The notes: generated by a model from the letters alone, not told the origin. Positions 27,474 through 37,480 are shown, counted from the first letter of the stretch. The stretch is DNA of 64,000 nucleotides from Segatella hominis (GCF_019249725.2 NZ_CP137559.1:849501-913500), one strand, 5' to 3'. Program-made: numbers and translations.

Positions 27474-28223
27474 ATGAAGACAATATTCAAAAAGTATGAT
27501 AAGCATGCTATTGTAGCATTGCCCAGAGTAATCTTTGAGGGGGAAATTAAGGTAATAGATCACCCGGAGGATGTTGAGGCGGCAATTGATTTTTTGCTGT
27601 CCCAGGACATTCTTGGTATCGATACGGAAACTCGTCCTTCTTTCAAAAGAGGCGTAAGCTATGAGGTGTGCTTGCTTCAGGTAAGTACAGAGGATGTATG
27701 TTTTCTGTTCCGCTTGAATTATGTGGGAATGCATCCAGCTATCATTAGATTCCTGACTGATAAGAAGGTACCTAAGATTGGTCTTTCCTGGCATGATGAT
27801 CTTAATCAGCTTCATAAAAGGGCTGATTTTGAACCGGGCAACTTTATCGAGATTCAGGATATGGCTAAGGATTTGGGACTGATTGATATGAGTCTGCAGA
27901 AAATTTACGCCAACCTCTTTCACCAGAAAATCAGTAAGGCGCAGCGATTGAGCAACTGGGAGGTTACTGAGTTGAAAGATTCACAAAAAATATATGCTGC
28001 TACTGATGCTTGGGCGTGTATTCAACTCTATAAGGAGTTCAACAAACTCAACGAGACTCATGATTATGTGCTGATTGAGCCGAAAATAGAGGAACCTCAA
28101 GCAGATGCATCTCAGACAGAATCGCAGCCAGCATCTCAAGTAGAGTCTCATGCTGAATTTCATGTAGAATCTCAAGTAAAGCCTCAAGTCGAACTGATTT
28201 CTCAATCGAAAGCATCATCTTGA
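27474..28223 (+). CDS. 3'-5' exonuclease-domain protein (RNase D-like) with a repetitive tail
   Basis: DEDD-type exonuclease domain: LGIDTETRPSF (Exo I), KIGLSWHDDLNQL (Exo II-like) and AATDAWACIQLYKEF (Exo III, with the YxxxD pattern replaced by A-T-D). Substrate is likely RNA. After about residue 210 comes a low-complexity tail with repeated SQ-x-ES units to the end, encoded by degenerate short repeats. The helicase/HRDC part of full RNase D is absent. Start set by the promoter. It lies 61 bp upstream of the RlmI gene. Confidence 0.88.
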   Translation: MKTIFKKYDKHAIVALPRVIFEGEIKVIDHPEDVEAAIDFLLSQDILGIDTETRPSFKRGVSYEVCLLQVSTEDVCFLFRLNYVGMHPAIIRFLTDKKVPKIGLSWHDDLNQLHKRADFEPGNFIEIQDMAKDLGLIDMSLQKIYANLFHQKISKAQRLSNWEVTELKDSQKIYAATDAWACIQLYKEFNKLNETHDYVLIEPKIEEPQADASQTESQPASQVESHAEFHVESQVKPQVELISQSKASS

Positions 28224-28284
28224 AACCATATATAATTAAGGTGTAATACAGATACAAAATAGACAATATACTAAGTAAGATTAT

Positions 28285-29466
28285 ATGTATAAGAAAATAT
28301 ATTTGAAGAGGGGAAAGGAAGAGTCCCTGAAACGTTTTCATCCTTGGGTCTTCTCTGGCGCTATCGCTCAGATGGACGAGGGAATCGTAGAAGGTGAGAT
28401 TGTACGTGTCATCACTTCTACCGGGGATTTTATAGCTGTGGGACATTATCAGATAGGTTCCATCGCAGTTCGTGTCCTTTCTTTCCATGATGTTGCCATC
28501 GATGATGAGTTCTGGTGCTCTCGTCTGGATTCTGCCCTCAAGATGCGTATCGCTGTGGGTATCGCCGACAATGCTGCCAATAATACCTATCGACTGGTGC
28601 ATGGTGAGGGTGATAACCTGCCTGGACTGGTTATCGACTGCTACGGAGAGACTGCCGTGATGCAGGCGCATAGCGTGGGTATGCACGTCAACAGAATGGA
28701 AGTAGTTCAGGCTCTTGCAAAAGTGATGGGCGACAGACTCAAGAATATTTATTATAAGAGTGAAACAACTTTGCCATTCAAGGCTGATCTCCGTCAGGAA
28801 AACGGATTTATTTTGGGTGGTGATGCTGACAATGTGGCTGTTGAGAATGGATTGAAATTCCATATCGACTGGTTGAGAGGTCAGAAGACCGGTTTCTTTG
28901 TGGATCAGCGCGAAAATCGTTCGCTTCTGGAACATTATGCCAAAGGCAAGAGCGTACTGAATATGTTCTGCTATACCGGAGGCTTTTCCGTATATGCCAT
29001 GAGAGGCGATGCCAAACTCGTGCATTCTGTAGATAGCAGCGCCAAAGCGATAGAGTTGACCAATGAGAATGTGAATCTCAACTTCCCTGGTGACAGCCGT
29101 CATGAGGCTTTCTGCGAAGATGCATTCAAGTATCTTGACGATCACGACCAGCAGTATGATCTCATCGTGCTCGATCCGCCTGCTTTTGCCAAACACAGAG
29201 CTGCTCTGCGCAATGCTTTGAAAGGTTATACCCGCCTGAACGTGAAGGGACTTCAGCGCATCAAGCACGGAGGCATCCTCTTTACTTTCAGCTGCTCGCA
29301 GGTAGTTACGAAAGACAACTTCCGCAATGCTGTTTTCACGGCAGCTGCACAGGCAGGACGAAAGGTGAGAATCCTGCATCAGCTTCATCAGCCAGCCGAC
29401 CATCCTATCAATATCTATCATCCGGAAGGTGAGTATCTCAAGGGATTGGTCTTGTATGTAGAATAA
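28285..29466 (+). CDS. rlmI: Class I SAM-dependent rRNA methyltransferase, RlmI type
   Basis: Predicted 23S rRNA m5C methyltransferase. An N-terminal PUA domain (RGKEESLKRFHPWVFSGAI, residues about 8-26) leads into the Rossmann domain with TGFFVDQRENR, MFCYTGGFSVYA (motif I, about 230), and LIVLDPPAFAKHR (motif IV). The C-terminal HPEGEYLKGLVLYV ends as in the family. The catalytic cysteine is expected in FSCSQVV. Length 393 aa is normal. The gene lies in a run of four plus-strand genes ahead of dnaB. Confidence 0.92.
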   Translation: MYKKIYLKRGKEESLKRFHPWVFSGAIAQMDEGIVEGEIVRVITSTGDFIAVGHYQIGSIAVRVLSFHDVAIDDEFWCSRLDSALKMRIAVGIADNAANNTYRLVHGEGDNLPGLVIDCYGETAVMQAHSVGMHVNRMEVVQALAKVMGDRLKNIYYKSETTLPFKADLRQENGFILGGDADNVAVENGLKFHIDWLRGQKTGFFVDQRENRSLLEHYAKGKSVLNMFCYTGGFSVYAMRGDAKLVHSVDSSAKAIELTNENVNLNFPGDSRHEAFCEDAFKYLDDHDQQYDLIVLDPPAFAKHRAALRNALKGYTRLNVKGLQRIKHGGILFTFSCSQVVTKDNFRNAVFTAAAQAGRKVRILHQLHQPADHPINIYHPEGEYLKGLVLYVE

Positions 29467-29480
29467 GGAATGAAACGATT

Positions 29481-30395
29481 ATGAAGAAAGCGACTGTAGT
29501 TGCGTTTTTGCTGGTAGCATGGCTTTCGGCACTTGTCGGATGCAGCGACTCCAAGGAGAAAGTCCGTCGCCTGTCTATGCAGGAAAAGGCGCGTCAAGAT
29601 AGTATTGACAAAGCTTCTTTCAAGGTGGGTGTCATGCCTACCTTGGATTGTCTGCCTGTCTTTGTGGCACATGATGAAAAACTTTTCGACTCCCTGGGAG
29701 TTACTGTGCATCTGAAGTGCTACTCTGCGCAGATGGACTGCGATACTGCTCTTGAACGGGGGCGGGTAGAAGGTGCTGTCTCAGATCTGATACGCGCCCG
29801 GCATATCATCAAAAGAGGAACTCCTTTGGAATTTCCTATTTCTACTAATACTTATTGGCAATTGATTACCAATAGGAGAGCACGTATCTCAGAACTGAAG
29901 CAGCTTTCTGACAAGATGATTGCCATGACAAGATATTCTGCTACTGATTATCTGGCTGATTTGGCGATAGACAGTGCCAAACCTAAATATGATGTATATC
30001 GGGTGCAGATTAATGATGTGAGAATACGTCTGAAAATGCTGCTCAATAATGAAATGGATGCGGTTCTTTTGACGGAACCTCAGGCCACTAAAGCCCGAAA
30101 AGAGCGGCATCCTGTTCTCATGGACAGCAGAGATAAGGGCTTGAGATTGGGCGTCTTTGCTTTTAGAGAAAAGGCACTTAAATCTATTGAACGAAAAAAG
30201 CAACTTGATTTATTCATCAAAGGATATAATCAGGCAGTTGACAGTATAAATAAAAATGGTTTTGTACACTATTCGGATTTATTCCGTAAATATTGTGATG
30301 CAGATCTTGCTGCAGTGAAGGCTTTGCCGAAACTGAAGTTTGACCATGCTGGTAAACCGAAAACTGTTGATTTTTTACGACCTTACAAAAAGTAA
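29481..30395 (+). CDS. NMT1/SsuA-like substrate-binding lipoprotein
   Basis: Type II periplasmic binding fold. The signal peptide ends in the lipobox LSALVGCSDS (Cys21). Charged residues follow, then the core begins KVGVMPTLDCLPVFVAHDEK, with AVSDLIRARHIIKRG and MDAVLLTEPQATKAR. The family takes up sulfonates, nitrate, thiamine precursors and the like; nothing here shows which. No permease or ATPase gene is nearby, so it may be an orphan sensor or pair with a distant transporter. It starts 14 bp after rlmI and stops 6 bp before the TPR gene, so all are co-transcribed. Confidence 0.8.
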   Translation: MKKATVVAFLLVAWLSALVGCSDSKEKVRRLSMQEKARQDSIDKASFKVGVMPTLDCLPVFVAHDEKLFDSLGVTVHLKCYSAQMDCDTALERGRVEGAVSDLIRARHIIKRGTPLEFPISTNTYWQLITNRRARISELKQLSDKMIAMTRYSATDYLADLAIDSAKPKYDVYRVQINDVRIRLKMLLNNEMDAVLLTEPQATKARKERHPVLMDSRDKGLRLGVFAFREKALKSIERKKQLDLFIKGYNQAVDSINKNGFVHYSDLFRKYCDADLAAVKALPKLKFDHAGKPKTVDFLRPYKK

Positions 30396-30401
30396 TAAAC
30401 T

Positions 30402-32531
30402 ATGAATGGATTAAATTCAAAAAGCCCAATTTTGCAGATAACTGTAGAATGTGGGGATGGTTATTATCGTAAGTGTCTAACGCATTCTAACGAGTATTTA
30501 ATCCAAAATCCTATCTGTCCGGGTTTGAAAGACGAAGTGCAGGATGTGTTAGACACTTTTGATAAAATGGTTTACTGCTATGCTAAGGGTATCAAAGATC
30601 CAAAAATGGCAGAAATATATGCGGGCATTGAATCTTTCTGTCGTAATTTGGTACATCATCTTCAGATGTATGAAGCCATTCAGAATGATTCTTTATTTAA
30701 GGCTGCTTATGATAGCAGTAAGGCTTTAGATTTAAGACAAATTGGAGAAAGAGCGGAGAAGGGAGATGTCGATAAAGATTTCCTTGATAGCGTCTTTTCT
30801 TATGTCCTAACTGTTCGTCTGTGGGATGACCGAAAACTATCTTATTTTGCAGATCTTGTTTCCAATCCTGCAACTGATTATCGTGTAGCTGCTATGATGA
30901 TATCTGCAGCCATGTTGTCATCAATCAAAGTCTTCAATTATAAAATGATGACAACTTTCTACGATCTTTGGAAAAAGTCTCAGGATGTGAAGATAAAAGA
31001 ACGTATTCTTGTGGCTTGGGCAGTCATGTTGATTTCCGCAGATATCAAGAATTACTCTTATGTAAAAAAGTTTGTTAATAAAATCAAGGAAGATGAACCT
31101 ACAATCGCACATCTTTATGCTATCCAGAAACAGATTCTTTTCTGTATGGATGCTGCAGAAGATGCTCAACAATTCAGCGCAGATATCATGAATGCGTTCC
31201 CTGATGAAAAATGGAACCGGCCTCTGGAAAACGATGAGAAACCTTCTCTTGACGAGATTCTCACTCCAGAAAAGAAAGAGGAAATGGTGATGTCTATTGA
31301 TGAAAATATCAATAAAATGGTGAATATGCAGAAGCAGGGAGCTGATGTCTTCTTCGATGGTTTCTCTCAGATGAAGAGTTTTGATTTCTTCAATACGGCA
31401 TCCAATTGGTTTGTTCCATATTATGAGTCTAATCCTGCCCTGTATCCCTTGTTGGAAATTCTGGAGGGTGATGATACTTTCTTGAGAACTCTGAAACTTT
31501 CACATTCTTTCTGTGATGGGGATAAATACAGTTTCAGTTTTTGTATGGCTGCATCTTTGAAAGGTACTTTGTCTGCACTCTTACCTATTGTAAAAGAAGG
31601 ATTCGGACCTATGTTTAGTGAAACCGATGTTCATGATCCTAAAGAATTGGCTTTCCTGATAAGAAGAGAATGCTTGCAGGATTTGTATCGTTTCCTGACT
31701 TTATCTTCTTTCAAAAATTCGTTTCCGAAGGTTTTCTCATCAGAACAAGATTCAATTGCATATTTCTTTGCCAAGCCTTTATTTAAGGCTGATGAAAAGT
31801 TTGATAGAGTTAGGCTCTATATCTGCGATTTCCTTTTTAAGCGCAATCAGTCTGTGCGCTTAAGTTTCTTCCTCTCTGATACTCCAAGATGTAAGGAAGA
31901 AAAGTTAATGAAGGGATTATTCCTGTTGTCTATGACAGAATATGAGTTAGCTATTGATGTGCTTTCTCCGTATCAGGACGAAGAAGAAAATGTTGAAGTT
32001 ATCAAACCAGCTCTGGTCAAGTGTTATATTGGTCTGCATCAATATGATAAAGCTTTGGAACTGTGTGAGCAGTTGATCAGTTTGAAGTCAACGACGAAGA
32101 GATTGCTACAGAAGGTTTACTGTCTCTTCCAGTTGTATCGTACGGATGAAGCCATGGCTATTCTATATGAAATGGATTACAAAAATCCTAATGATCTGCA
32201 GATTCTCCGTCCTTTGGCTTGGGGAAATATCTTAAGATTTGAATATGAGAAGGCGAAGGATATATATGAACGTTTAGCATCTGATGATTTTTCTTCCATC
32301 CCTGAAGATTCTTATAATTTGGCTATATGTTTATGGTTGCAGGGTGATGTTAGAACTAGTATTTCACTCTTCAATAGGTATTTGGAACTTGCCGATATTG
32401 ATGTCGCAGCTCTGATCCAACAGCTTTATGATGATTTTAAGATGTTGAAGAATAATGGTGTTCTGGAATTTGAAGTGAATATCTTGAAGGATGCTATTTC
32501 ACAATATGTAGAAAGAAAACAAAAAAGGTAA
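30402..32531 (+). CDS. Large TPR-type protein, function unknown
   Basis: 709 aa, no signal peptide, acidic and helical. The C-terminal third has tetratricopeptide-like units: HQYDKALELCEQLISLKSTT, YRTDEAMAILYEMDYKNPND, FEYEKAKDIYERLASDDFSS and YNLAICLWLQGDVRTSISLF. The N-terminal 450 residues do not match a family I know; they contain an NWFVPYYESNPALYP segment. It looks cytoplasmic and is probably a scaffold. It is tightly linked to the lipoprotein before it and lies 78 bp before dnaB. Codon use is like the neighbours. I do not assign a function. Confidence 0.7.
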   Translation: MNGLNSKSPILQITVECGDGYYRKCLTHSNEYLIQNPICPGLKDEVQDVLDTFDKMVYCYAKGIKDPKMAEIYAGIESFCRNLVHHLQMYEAIQNDSLFKAAYDSSKALDLRQIGERAEKGDVDKDFLDSVFSYVLTVRLWDDRKLSYFADLVSNPATDYRVAAMMISAAMLSSIKVFNYKMMTTFYDLWKKSQDVKIKERILVAWAVMLISADIKNYSYVKKFVNKIKEDEPTIAHLYAIQKQILFCMDAAEDAQQFSADIMNAFPDEKWNRPLENDEKPSLDEILTPEKKEEMVMSIDENINKMVNMQKQGADVFFDGFSQMKSFDFFNTASNWFVPYYESNPALYPLLEILEGDDTFLRTLKLSHSFCDGDKYSFSFCMAASLKGTLSALLPIVKEGFGPMFSETDVHDPKELAFLIRRECLQDLYRFLTLSSFKNSFPKVFSSEQDSIAYFFAKPLFKADEKFDRVRLYICDFLFKRNQSVRLSFFLSDTPRCKEEKLMKGLFLLSMTEYELAIDVLSPYQDEEENVEVIKPALVKCYIGLHQYDKALELCEQLISLKSTTKRLLQKVYCLFQLYRTDEAMAILYEMDYKNPNDLQILRPLAWGNILRFEYEKAKDIYERLASDDFSSIPEDSYNLAICLWLQGDVRTSISLFNRYLELADIDVAALIQQLYDDFKMLKNNGVLEFEVNILKDAISQYVERKQKR

Positions 32532-32609
32532 TTCGTTTTGTCTGTTAGAAGAATGGCAATTCGCCTTTATCTTAATATATATAAATATATATAATATGAA
32601 TGAGTAATT

Positions 32610-34112
32610 ATGCCAGATAATCGAAAAAAAAATAATGGAAAAAAGGGAACTTCCCCGATTGATCCTAATTTCGCACATGTTCAGCCCCAGGCTGTAGAAA
32701 TCGAGAGGGTGGTGCTCGGTGCTTTGATGGTTGACTCTGATGCCTTTTCTGTGGTATCGGAGCTGCTCAAACCCGAAACTTTCTACGAACCTCGCCATCA
32801 GAAGATATACGAGGCTATCCGTAATATGAACATGGACGAACGTCCTGTGGATATTATGACGCTGAACGATGAGCTCTCCAAGATGGGTGAGATTGACAAA
32901 GTGGGTGGTGTAGACTATCTGATGGAGATTTCTTCACAGGTGGCTTCTGCTGCCCATGTGGAGTCTCATGCCCGTATCCTGGCGGAGAAATATATGCAGC
33001 GACAGCTGATTCATTTTGCTGGTGACATAGAAACGAAAGCCTATGACAGCAGTGTGGATGTGGATGAACTGATGCAGCAGGCGGAAGGATCCTTGTTCCA
33101 GATTTCTCAGAACAACATGAAGCAAGACTTTACTCAGGTGGCTCCTGTGGTAAAGAATGCTGTGGAAATTCTGCAGCGAGCTGCCAGCAACAAGGGTGGT
33201 CTTACCGGTATTCCTACCGGTTATGTAGGAATGGATGAGATCACTTCCGGATGGCAGGCTTCCGATCTGGTGATTATCGCAGGACGTCCTGCCATGGGTA
33301 AAACTTCCTTTGCACTAAGTATTGCCAAGAATGTGGCTGTTGATTATGGGGTTCCTATCGGCTTCTTCTCTCTTGAAATGAACAACGTCCAGCTGGTCAA
33401 CCGTCTTATCAGTAATGTATGCGAGGTCTCTGGACGTAAGATTCTGAATGGTCAGCTGGACCCTTCTGACTGGGAACGACTGGATAAGAGAATCGGCAGA
33501 TTGACCGATGCTCCTATCTATGTGGACGATACACCGGGCCTCTCTGTGTTTGAATTGAGAACCAAGGCTCGCCGACTGGTGCGCGAAAAAGGTGTCAAGA
33601 TTATCATGATTGACTACTTGCAGCTGATGAATGCCAACGGTATGAAATTCGGCAGCCGACAGGAGGAGGTCTCTACCATTTCCCGTTCTCTCAAGGGACT
33701 TGCCAAGGAGTTGGATATCCCTGTCTTGGCTTTGTCTCAGTTGAGTCGTAACGTAGAAAACCGTGAGGGACTTGAAGGAAAACGCCCACAGTTGAGTGAC
33801 CTCCGTGAGTCTGGAGCCATCGAGCAGGATGCCGATATGGTACTCTTTGTGCATCGTCCGGAGTATTATCACATCTATCAGGATGAAAAGGGAAACGATC
33901 TCCATGGTATGGCACAGATCATTATCGCCAAGCACCGTAAAGGTTCTACGGGAGATGTGTTGCTCAACTTCCGTGGTGAGTTTACCCGTTTCCAGGATCC
34001 TACTGAGGCGGCAGCTTCATCACCAGCCGCTGATGGTGGTGGTGAAATTATAGGTTCACGTATGAATGGAGGAGGCGAATTACCTCCACCTCCAGGCGAC
34101 TTGCCTTTCTAA
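32610..34112 (+). CDS. dnaB: Replicative DNA helicase DnaB
   Basis: Hexameric 5'-3' helicase at the replication fork. The N-terminal collar domain (VERVVLGALMVDSDAFSVVS, near residue 33) is followed by the RecA-like motor with Walker A GRPAMGKTSFALS (about 227), IIMIDYLQLMN (Walker B) and LALSQLSRNVE. The C-terminus is rich in glycine and proline (GGGELPPPPGDLPF), a common tail that could bind partners. Length 500 aa. The frame starts with an ATG 78 bp after the TPR gene; no intein is present. Confidence 0.97.
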   Translation: MPDNRKKNNGKKGTSPIDPNFAHVQPQAVEIERVVLGALMVDSDAFSVVSELLKPETFYEPRHQKIYEAIRNMNMDERPVDIMTLNDELSKMGEIDKVGGVDYLMEISSQVASAAHVESHARILAEKYMQRQLIHFAGDIETKAYDSSVDVDELMQQAEGSLFQISQNNMKQDFTQVAPVVKNAVEILQRAASNKGGLTGIPTGYVGMDEITSGWQASDLVIIAGRPAMGKTSFALSIAKNVAVDYGVPIGFFSLEMNNVQLVNRLISNVCEVSGRKILNGQLDPSDWERLDKRIGRLTDAPIYVDDTPGLSVFELRTKARRLVREKGVKIIMIDYLQLMNANGMKFGSRQEEVSTISRSLKGLAKELDIPVLALSQLSRNVENREGLEGKRPQLSDLRESGAIEQDADMVLFVHRPEYYHIYQDEKGNDLHGMAQIIIAKHRKGSTGDVLLNFRGEFTRFQDPTEAAASSPAADGGGEIIGSRMNGGGELPPPPGDLPF

Positions 34113-34198
34113 ATATGCACAAATATTACGATTTTGGGTATAAATTTACGCTTCGAATACTAAATTGTTATCTTTTAGATTAAAAAAGTGATAAATTG

Positions 34199-34230
34199 TT
34201 TGTTCATGTCGAATAAATATATTACCTTTG
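34199..34230 (+). promoter_or_regulatory. Promoter of the leu/ile operon and its leader
   Basis: TTTG at 34199-34202, a 20-bp spacer, TACCTTTG at 34223-34230. Transcription should start near 34237, about 20 nt before the leader peptide ATG. Confidence 0.85.
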
Positions 34231-34256
34231 CAATCGTAAATTAAAAAATAAGAATT

Positions 34257-34343
34257 ATGGCAATTGAAACATTGAACATTAGTAGCATTATTATTCGACT
34301 TCGACTGCAGTATGTAGGCGGAAGTGATGAGGTATGCGTATAG
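34257..34343 (+). CDS. 28-aa branched-chain amino acid leader peptide (attenuator)
   Basis: ATG at 34257 to TAG at 34341-34343. Eleven of 28 codons are Ile, Leu or Val. The key run is three consecutive Ile codons (34287-34295), then Arg-Leu-Arg-Leu written with two CGA codons (34296-34307). Other members are Ile3, Leu6, Ile8, Val20, Val26 and Val28. Its end overlaps the sequence that pairs with the downstream terminator, as in E. coli leu and ilv leaders. The peptide itself probably has no function after synthesis; ribosome position is the signal. It is too short for ordinary gene callers. Start is supported by the promoter 27 bp upstream. Confidence 0.8.
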   Translation: MAIETLNISSIIIRLRLQYVGGSDEVCV

Positions 34344-34404
34344 TTCATGGATTATGATATAATAAGCCTTTCCACTTCCGTATAGAAGTGTGAAAGGCTT
34401 TTTT
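34298..34404 (+). promoter_or_regulatory. Transcription attenuator with alternative hairpins ahead of leuA
   Basis: Segment 1 ACTTC (34298-34302) pairs with GAAGT (34321-34325). Segment 2 CGGAAGTG (34319-34326) pairs instead with CACTTCCG (34373-34380), the antiterminator. Segment 3 (34365-34378) pairs with segment 4 (34385-34399) as terminator. Segment 2 lies in leader codons 21-24, just past the Ile and Leu codons, so a ribosome stalled there would leave it free to block the terminator. A ribosome that reaches the stop would cover it or leave 1:2, letting the terminator form. The pairings are read directly; the mechanism is inferred from enteric attenuators. Confidence 0.78.
34365..34404 (+). 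terminator. Attenuator terminator of the leu/ile operon
   Basis: A 14-bp stem (34365-34378 with 34385-34399, one bulged T at 34391), loop CGTATA, then six T at 34399-34404. It stands 55 bp before the leuA start, not at the end of a gene, so its place is regulatory. Confidence 0.88.
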
Positions 34405-34458
34405 GTTAAAAACTTCGGTTGTCTTCTTGGGTATAGAATAATAAAAAAAGATATTGAT

Positions 34459-35961
34459 ATGAGTGACAGATTATTTATTTTCGACACAACCCTGCGAGAT
34501 GGTGAGCAGGTGCCTGGATGTCAGTTGAACACAGTGGAAAAAATTCAAGTGGCAAAGCAGTTGGAGCTACTCGGCGTTGATGTTATCGAAGCTGGTTTCC
34601 CTATCTCTAGTCCAGGTGATTTCAATTCGGTTGTGGAGATTTCTAAAGCCGTGACTTGGCCTACGATTTGTGCCCTTACTCGTGCGGTGGAGAAAGATAT
34701 TGACTGTGCTGCCGAGGCTTTGAAGTATGCTAAGCATAAGCGTATTCATACGGGTATTGGTACAAGCGATAGCCATATCAAATATAAGTTCAATTCTAAT
34801 CGTGAAGAAATCATCGAGCGTGCTGTTGCTGCTGTAAAGTATGCTAAAAAATACGTCGAGGATGTGGAATTCTATGCGGAGGATGCTGGACGTACGGATA
34901 ATGAGTATCTGGCTCGTGTGGTAGAGGCGGTCGTAAAGGCAGGTGCTACGGTTGTGAATATTCCTGATACTACCGGCTATTGCCTTCCTGAGGAATATGG
35001 TGCTAAAATCAAGTATCTGATGGAGCATGTGGATGGTATTGAAAATGCCCGTATTTCTACTCACTGTCATAATGACCTCGGTATGGCAACTGCCAATACG
35101 CTCCAAGGTGTGTTGAATGGTGCCCGTCAGGTGGAGGTTACGATGAATGGTATCGGTGAACGTGCTGGTAATACTTCTCTTGAGGAAATTGCCATGATTC
35201 TGAAGTGTCATAAGCATCTCAATATTGATACCAATATAAATACGACTAAGATTGTTCCGATGTCTCGTATGGTGAGCAGTCTGATGAATATGCCTGTTCA
35301 GCCTAACAAGGCTATTGTGGGCCGTAATGCTTTTGCTCACTCTTCTGGTATCCATCAGGATGGTGTGTTGAAGAATGTTCAGACTTATGAGATTATTGAT
35401 CCTAAGGATGTGGGATTGGATGATAATGCTATCGTATTGACAGCTCGCTCTGGTCGTGCGGCATTGAAGTATCGTCTCCATGTAAATGGTGTCAATGTGG
35501 ACGATGAAGAGAAACTCGATAAGATTTACAAGAAGTTCCTCCAGTTGGCTGATAAGAAGAAAGAGGTTACTGACGAGGATGTGTTGATGCTCGCTGGTGC
35601 TGATTCTGCTGACAAGCATGGTGTTCAGCTCGACTGGTTGCAGGTTACTACCGGTAAGGGTGTCAAGAGTGTGGCAAGTATTGGTCTCAATATCGCTGGG
35701 CAGAAGTTCGAGGCTGCATCTTCTGGTAATGGTCCTGTGGATGCTGCTATCCGTGCTCTCAAGAAGGTGATTACCAAGGAAATGAACCTCAAAGAGTTCA
35801 CTATTCAGGCTATTGACAAGGGCTCTGATGATGTGGGTAAGGTTCATATGCAGGTAGAATACGATGGTCATGTTTACTATGGCTTCGGTGCTGATACCGA
35901 TATTGTGACAGCTTCTGTAGAGGCTTATATTGATTGTATTAACAAGTTCAAGGTGAGATAG
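34459..35961 (+). CDS. leuA: 2-isopropylmalate synthase LeuA
   Basis: Condenses acetyl-CoA with 2-ketoisovalerate, committing carbon to leucine. Residues [17 protein letters not shown] (about 7-23) hold the metal and substrate site; [14 protein letters not shown] and [15 protein letters not shown] follow, and [17 protein letters not shown] closes the barrel. The C-terminal allosteric leucine-binding domain ([20 protein letters not shown] on) is present, so feedback control is likely. 500 aa. The ATG at 34459 opens directly onto the conserved start; the frame runs further upstream into the attenuator stem, but that part is not coding. Confidence 0.96.
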   Translation: MSDRLFIFDTTLRDGEQVPGCQLNTVEKIQVAKQLELLGVDVIEAGFPISSPGDFNSVVEISKAVTWPTICALTRAVEKDIDCAAEALKYAKHKRIHTGIGTSDSHIKYKFNSNREEIIERAVAAVKYAKKYVEDVEFYAEDAGRTDNEYLARVVEAVVKAGATVVNIPDTTGYCLPEEYGAKIKYLMEHVDGIENARISTHCHNDLGMATANTLQGVLNGARQVEVTMNGIGERAGNTSLEEIAMILKCHKHLNIDTNINTTKIVPMSRMVSSLMNMPVQPNKAIVGRNAFAHSSGIHQDGVLKNVQTYEIIDPKDVGLDDNAIVLTARSGRAALKYRLHVNGVNVDDEEKLDKIYKKFLQLADKKKEVTDEDVLMLAGADSADKHGVQLDWLQVTTGKGVKSVASIGLNIAGQKFEAASSGNGPVDAAIRALKKVITKEMNLKEFTIQAIDKGSDDVGKVHMQVEYDGHVYYGFGADTDIVTASVEAYIDCINKFKVR

Positions 35962-36029
35962 TTATTCAGTTTATATATATATCTTGACTTGTCATTAAAC
36001 TTAAACTATAAATATTAAACATTAGCATA

Positions 36030-37427
36030 ATGAATACATTATTCGACAAGATTTGGGACAAGCATGTTGTCCAGATTGTACCAGACGGTCCTACACAGCT
36101 TTACATCGACCGTCTTTACTGTCACGAAGTTACATCACCTCAGGCTTTTGCTGGTATGCGAGCACGCGGACTCAAGATGTTCCGCCCAGACCAGATTTTC
36201 TGTATGCCTGACCACAATACTCCTACTCACGATCAGGATAAACCAATCGAGGATCCTATCTCAAAGAAACAGGTAGATACCTTGGCAAAGAACACCGCTG
36301 ATTTTGGCGTAACTCACTTTGCCATGAACACCAAGGATAATGGTATCATTCACGTGGTTGGTCCTGAGAAGGGTCTTTCTCTTCCTGGTATGACTATCGT
36401 TTGTGGTGACTCTCATACTTCTACTCATGGTGCGATGGGTGCCGTTGCTTTCGGTATCGGTACTTCTGAGGTGGAGATGGTAATGGCTTCACAATGTATT
36501 CTCCAGAGCAAACCAAAGTCTATGCGTATCAGCATCAATGGTAAACTCGGCAAGGGTGTTACTGCTAAGGATGTGGCACTCTATCTGATGAGCCAGCTCA
36601 CTACTTCTGGTGCTACCGGTTACTTCGTCGAGTATAGTGGCGATGTTGTGAAGGATATGTCTATGGAAGGTCGTTTGACTCTCTGTAACCTCTCAATCGA
36701 GATGGGTGCCCGTGGTGGTTTTGTAGCTCCTGATGAGACAACTTTCGAGTACATCAAGGGTCGCGAATATGCTCCTAAGGGTGAAGACTGGGATAAAGCT
36801 GTAGCTTATTGGAAAACCTTGCAGAGTGGCGATGACGCTGTATTCGATAAGGAATTGACTTTCGATGCTAAGGATATCGAACCTCGTATTACATATGGTA
36901 CCAATCCTGGTATGGGTATCGGTATCACAGAGAATATTCCAACTCTTGACCAGATTCCTGAGGAAGAACAGGCTGGCTTCAAGAAGAGCCTTAACTACAT
37001 GGGCTTCCAGCCTGGTGAGAAACTCGAAGGCCATCCTATTGATTATGTATTCTTGGGCGCTTGTACCAATGGTCGTATTGAGGACTTCCGTGCCTTTGCT
37101 TCTTTGGTTAAAGGTAAGAAGAAGGCTGAGGGCGTAACTGCTTGGCTTGTACCTGGTTCATGGTTGGTTGATAAACAAATTCGTGAAGAAGGAATCGATA
37201 AGATTGTAGAGGCTGCTGGTTTCGAAATCCGTCAGCCAGGATGCTCTGCTTGTCTCGCTATGAACGATGATAAGATTCCTGCAGGTAAGTATTCTGTAAG
37301 TACATCAAACCGTAATTTTGAGGGTCGCCAGGGACCAGGTTCCCGTACAATCCTTGCCAGTCCTTATGTGGCAGCAGCTGCTGCTATCACTGGTAAGATT
37401 ACCGATCCAAGAGAGTTCATGAAATAG
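36030..37427 (+). CDS. leuC: 3-isopropylmalate dehydratase large subunit LeuC
   Basis: Isomerises 2- to 3-isopropylmalate with LeuD; the same enzyme usually converts citramalate to 3-methylmalate. The 465-aa aconitase-type protein shows [20 protein letters not shown] and the three cluster cysteines in [13 protein letters not shown] (about residue 347) and GCSACLAMN (about 407-410), and ends with the family's [20 protein letters not shown]. It therefore carries a 4Fe-4S centre. It lies between leuA and leuD with short gaps. Confidence 0.96.
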   Translation: MNTLFDKIWDKHVVQIVPDGPTQLYIDRLYCHEVTSPQAFAGMRARGLKMFRPDQIFCMPDHNTPTHDQDKPIEDPISKKQVDTLAKNTADFGVTHFAMNTKDNGIIHVVGPEKGLSLPGMTIVCGDSHTSTHGAMGAVAFGIGTSEVEMVMASQCILQSKPKSMRISINGKLGKGVTAKDVALYLMSQLTTSGATGYFVEYSGDVVKDMSMEGRLTLCNLSIEMGARGGFVAPDETTFEYIKGREYAPKGEDWDKAVAYWKTLQSGDDAVFDKELTFDAKDIEPRITYGTNPGMGIGITENIPTLDQIPEEEQAGFKKSLNYMGFQPGEKLEGHPIDYVFLGACTNGRIEDFRAFASLVKGKKKAEGVTAWLVPGSWLVDKQIREEGIDKIVEAAGFEIRQPGCSACLAMNDDKIPAGKYSVSTSNRNFEGRQGPGSRTILASPYVAAAAAITGKITDPREFMK

Positions 37428-37480
37428 TGTTTGATTATCAAGCAAACACTTAGCTTTAAAAATTAAACTTTTAAATAACG

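Noticed and set aside
28048..29421. A 457-codon open frame opposite rlmI
   Set aside because: Shadow of rlmI and the end of the RNase D-like gene; no family resemblance and no promoter.
34390..34458. N-terminal extension of LeuA by 23 residues from an upstream ATG
   Set aside because: That stretch is the 3' arm and T-run of the attenuator terminator; homologues start at the ATG 34459.
34567..35871. A 434-codon open frame on the strand opposite leuA
   Set aside because: It is a shadow of the leuA codon pattern: the protein is rich in Ile, Thr, His and Leu without a recognisable domain, and leuA itself is certain.
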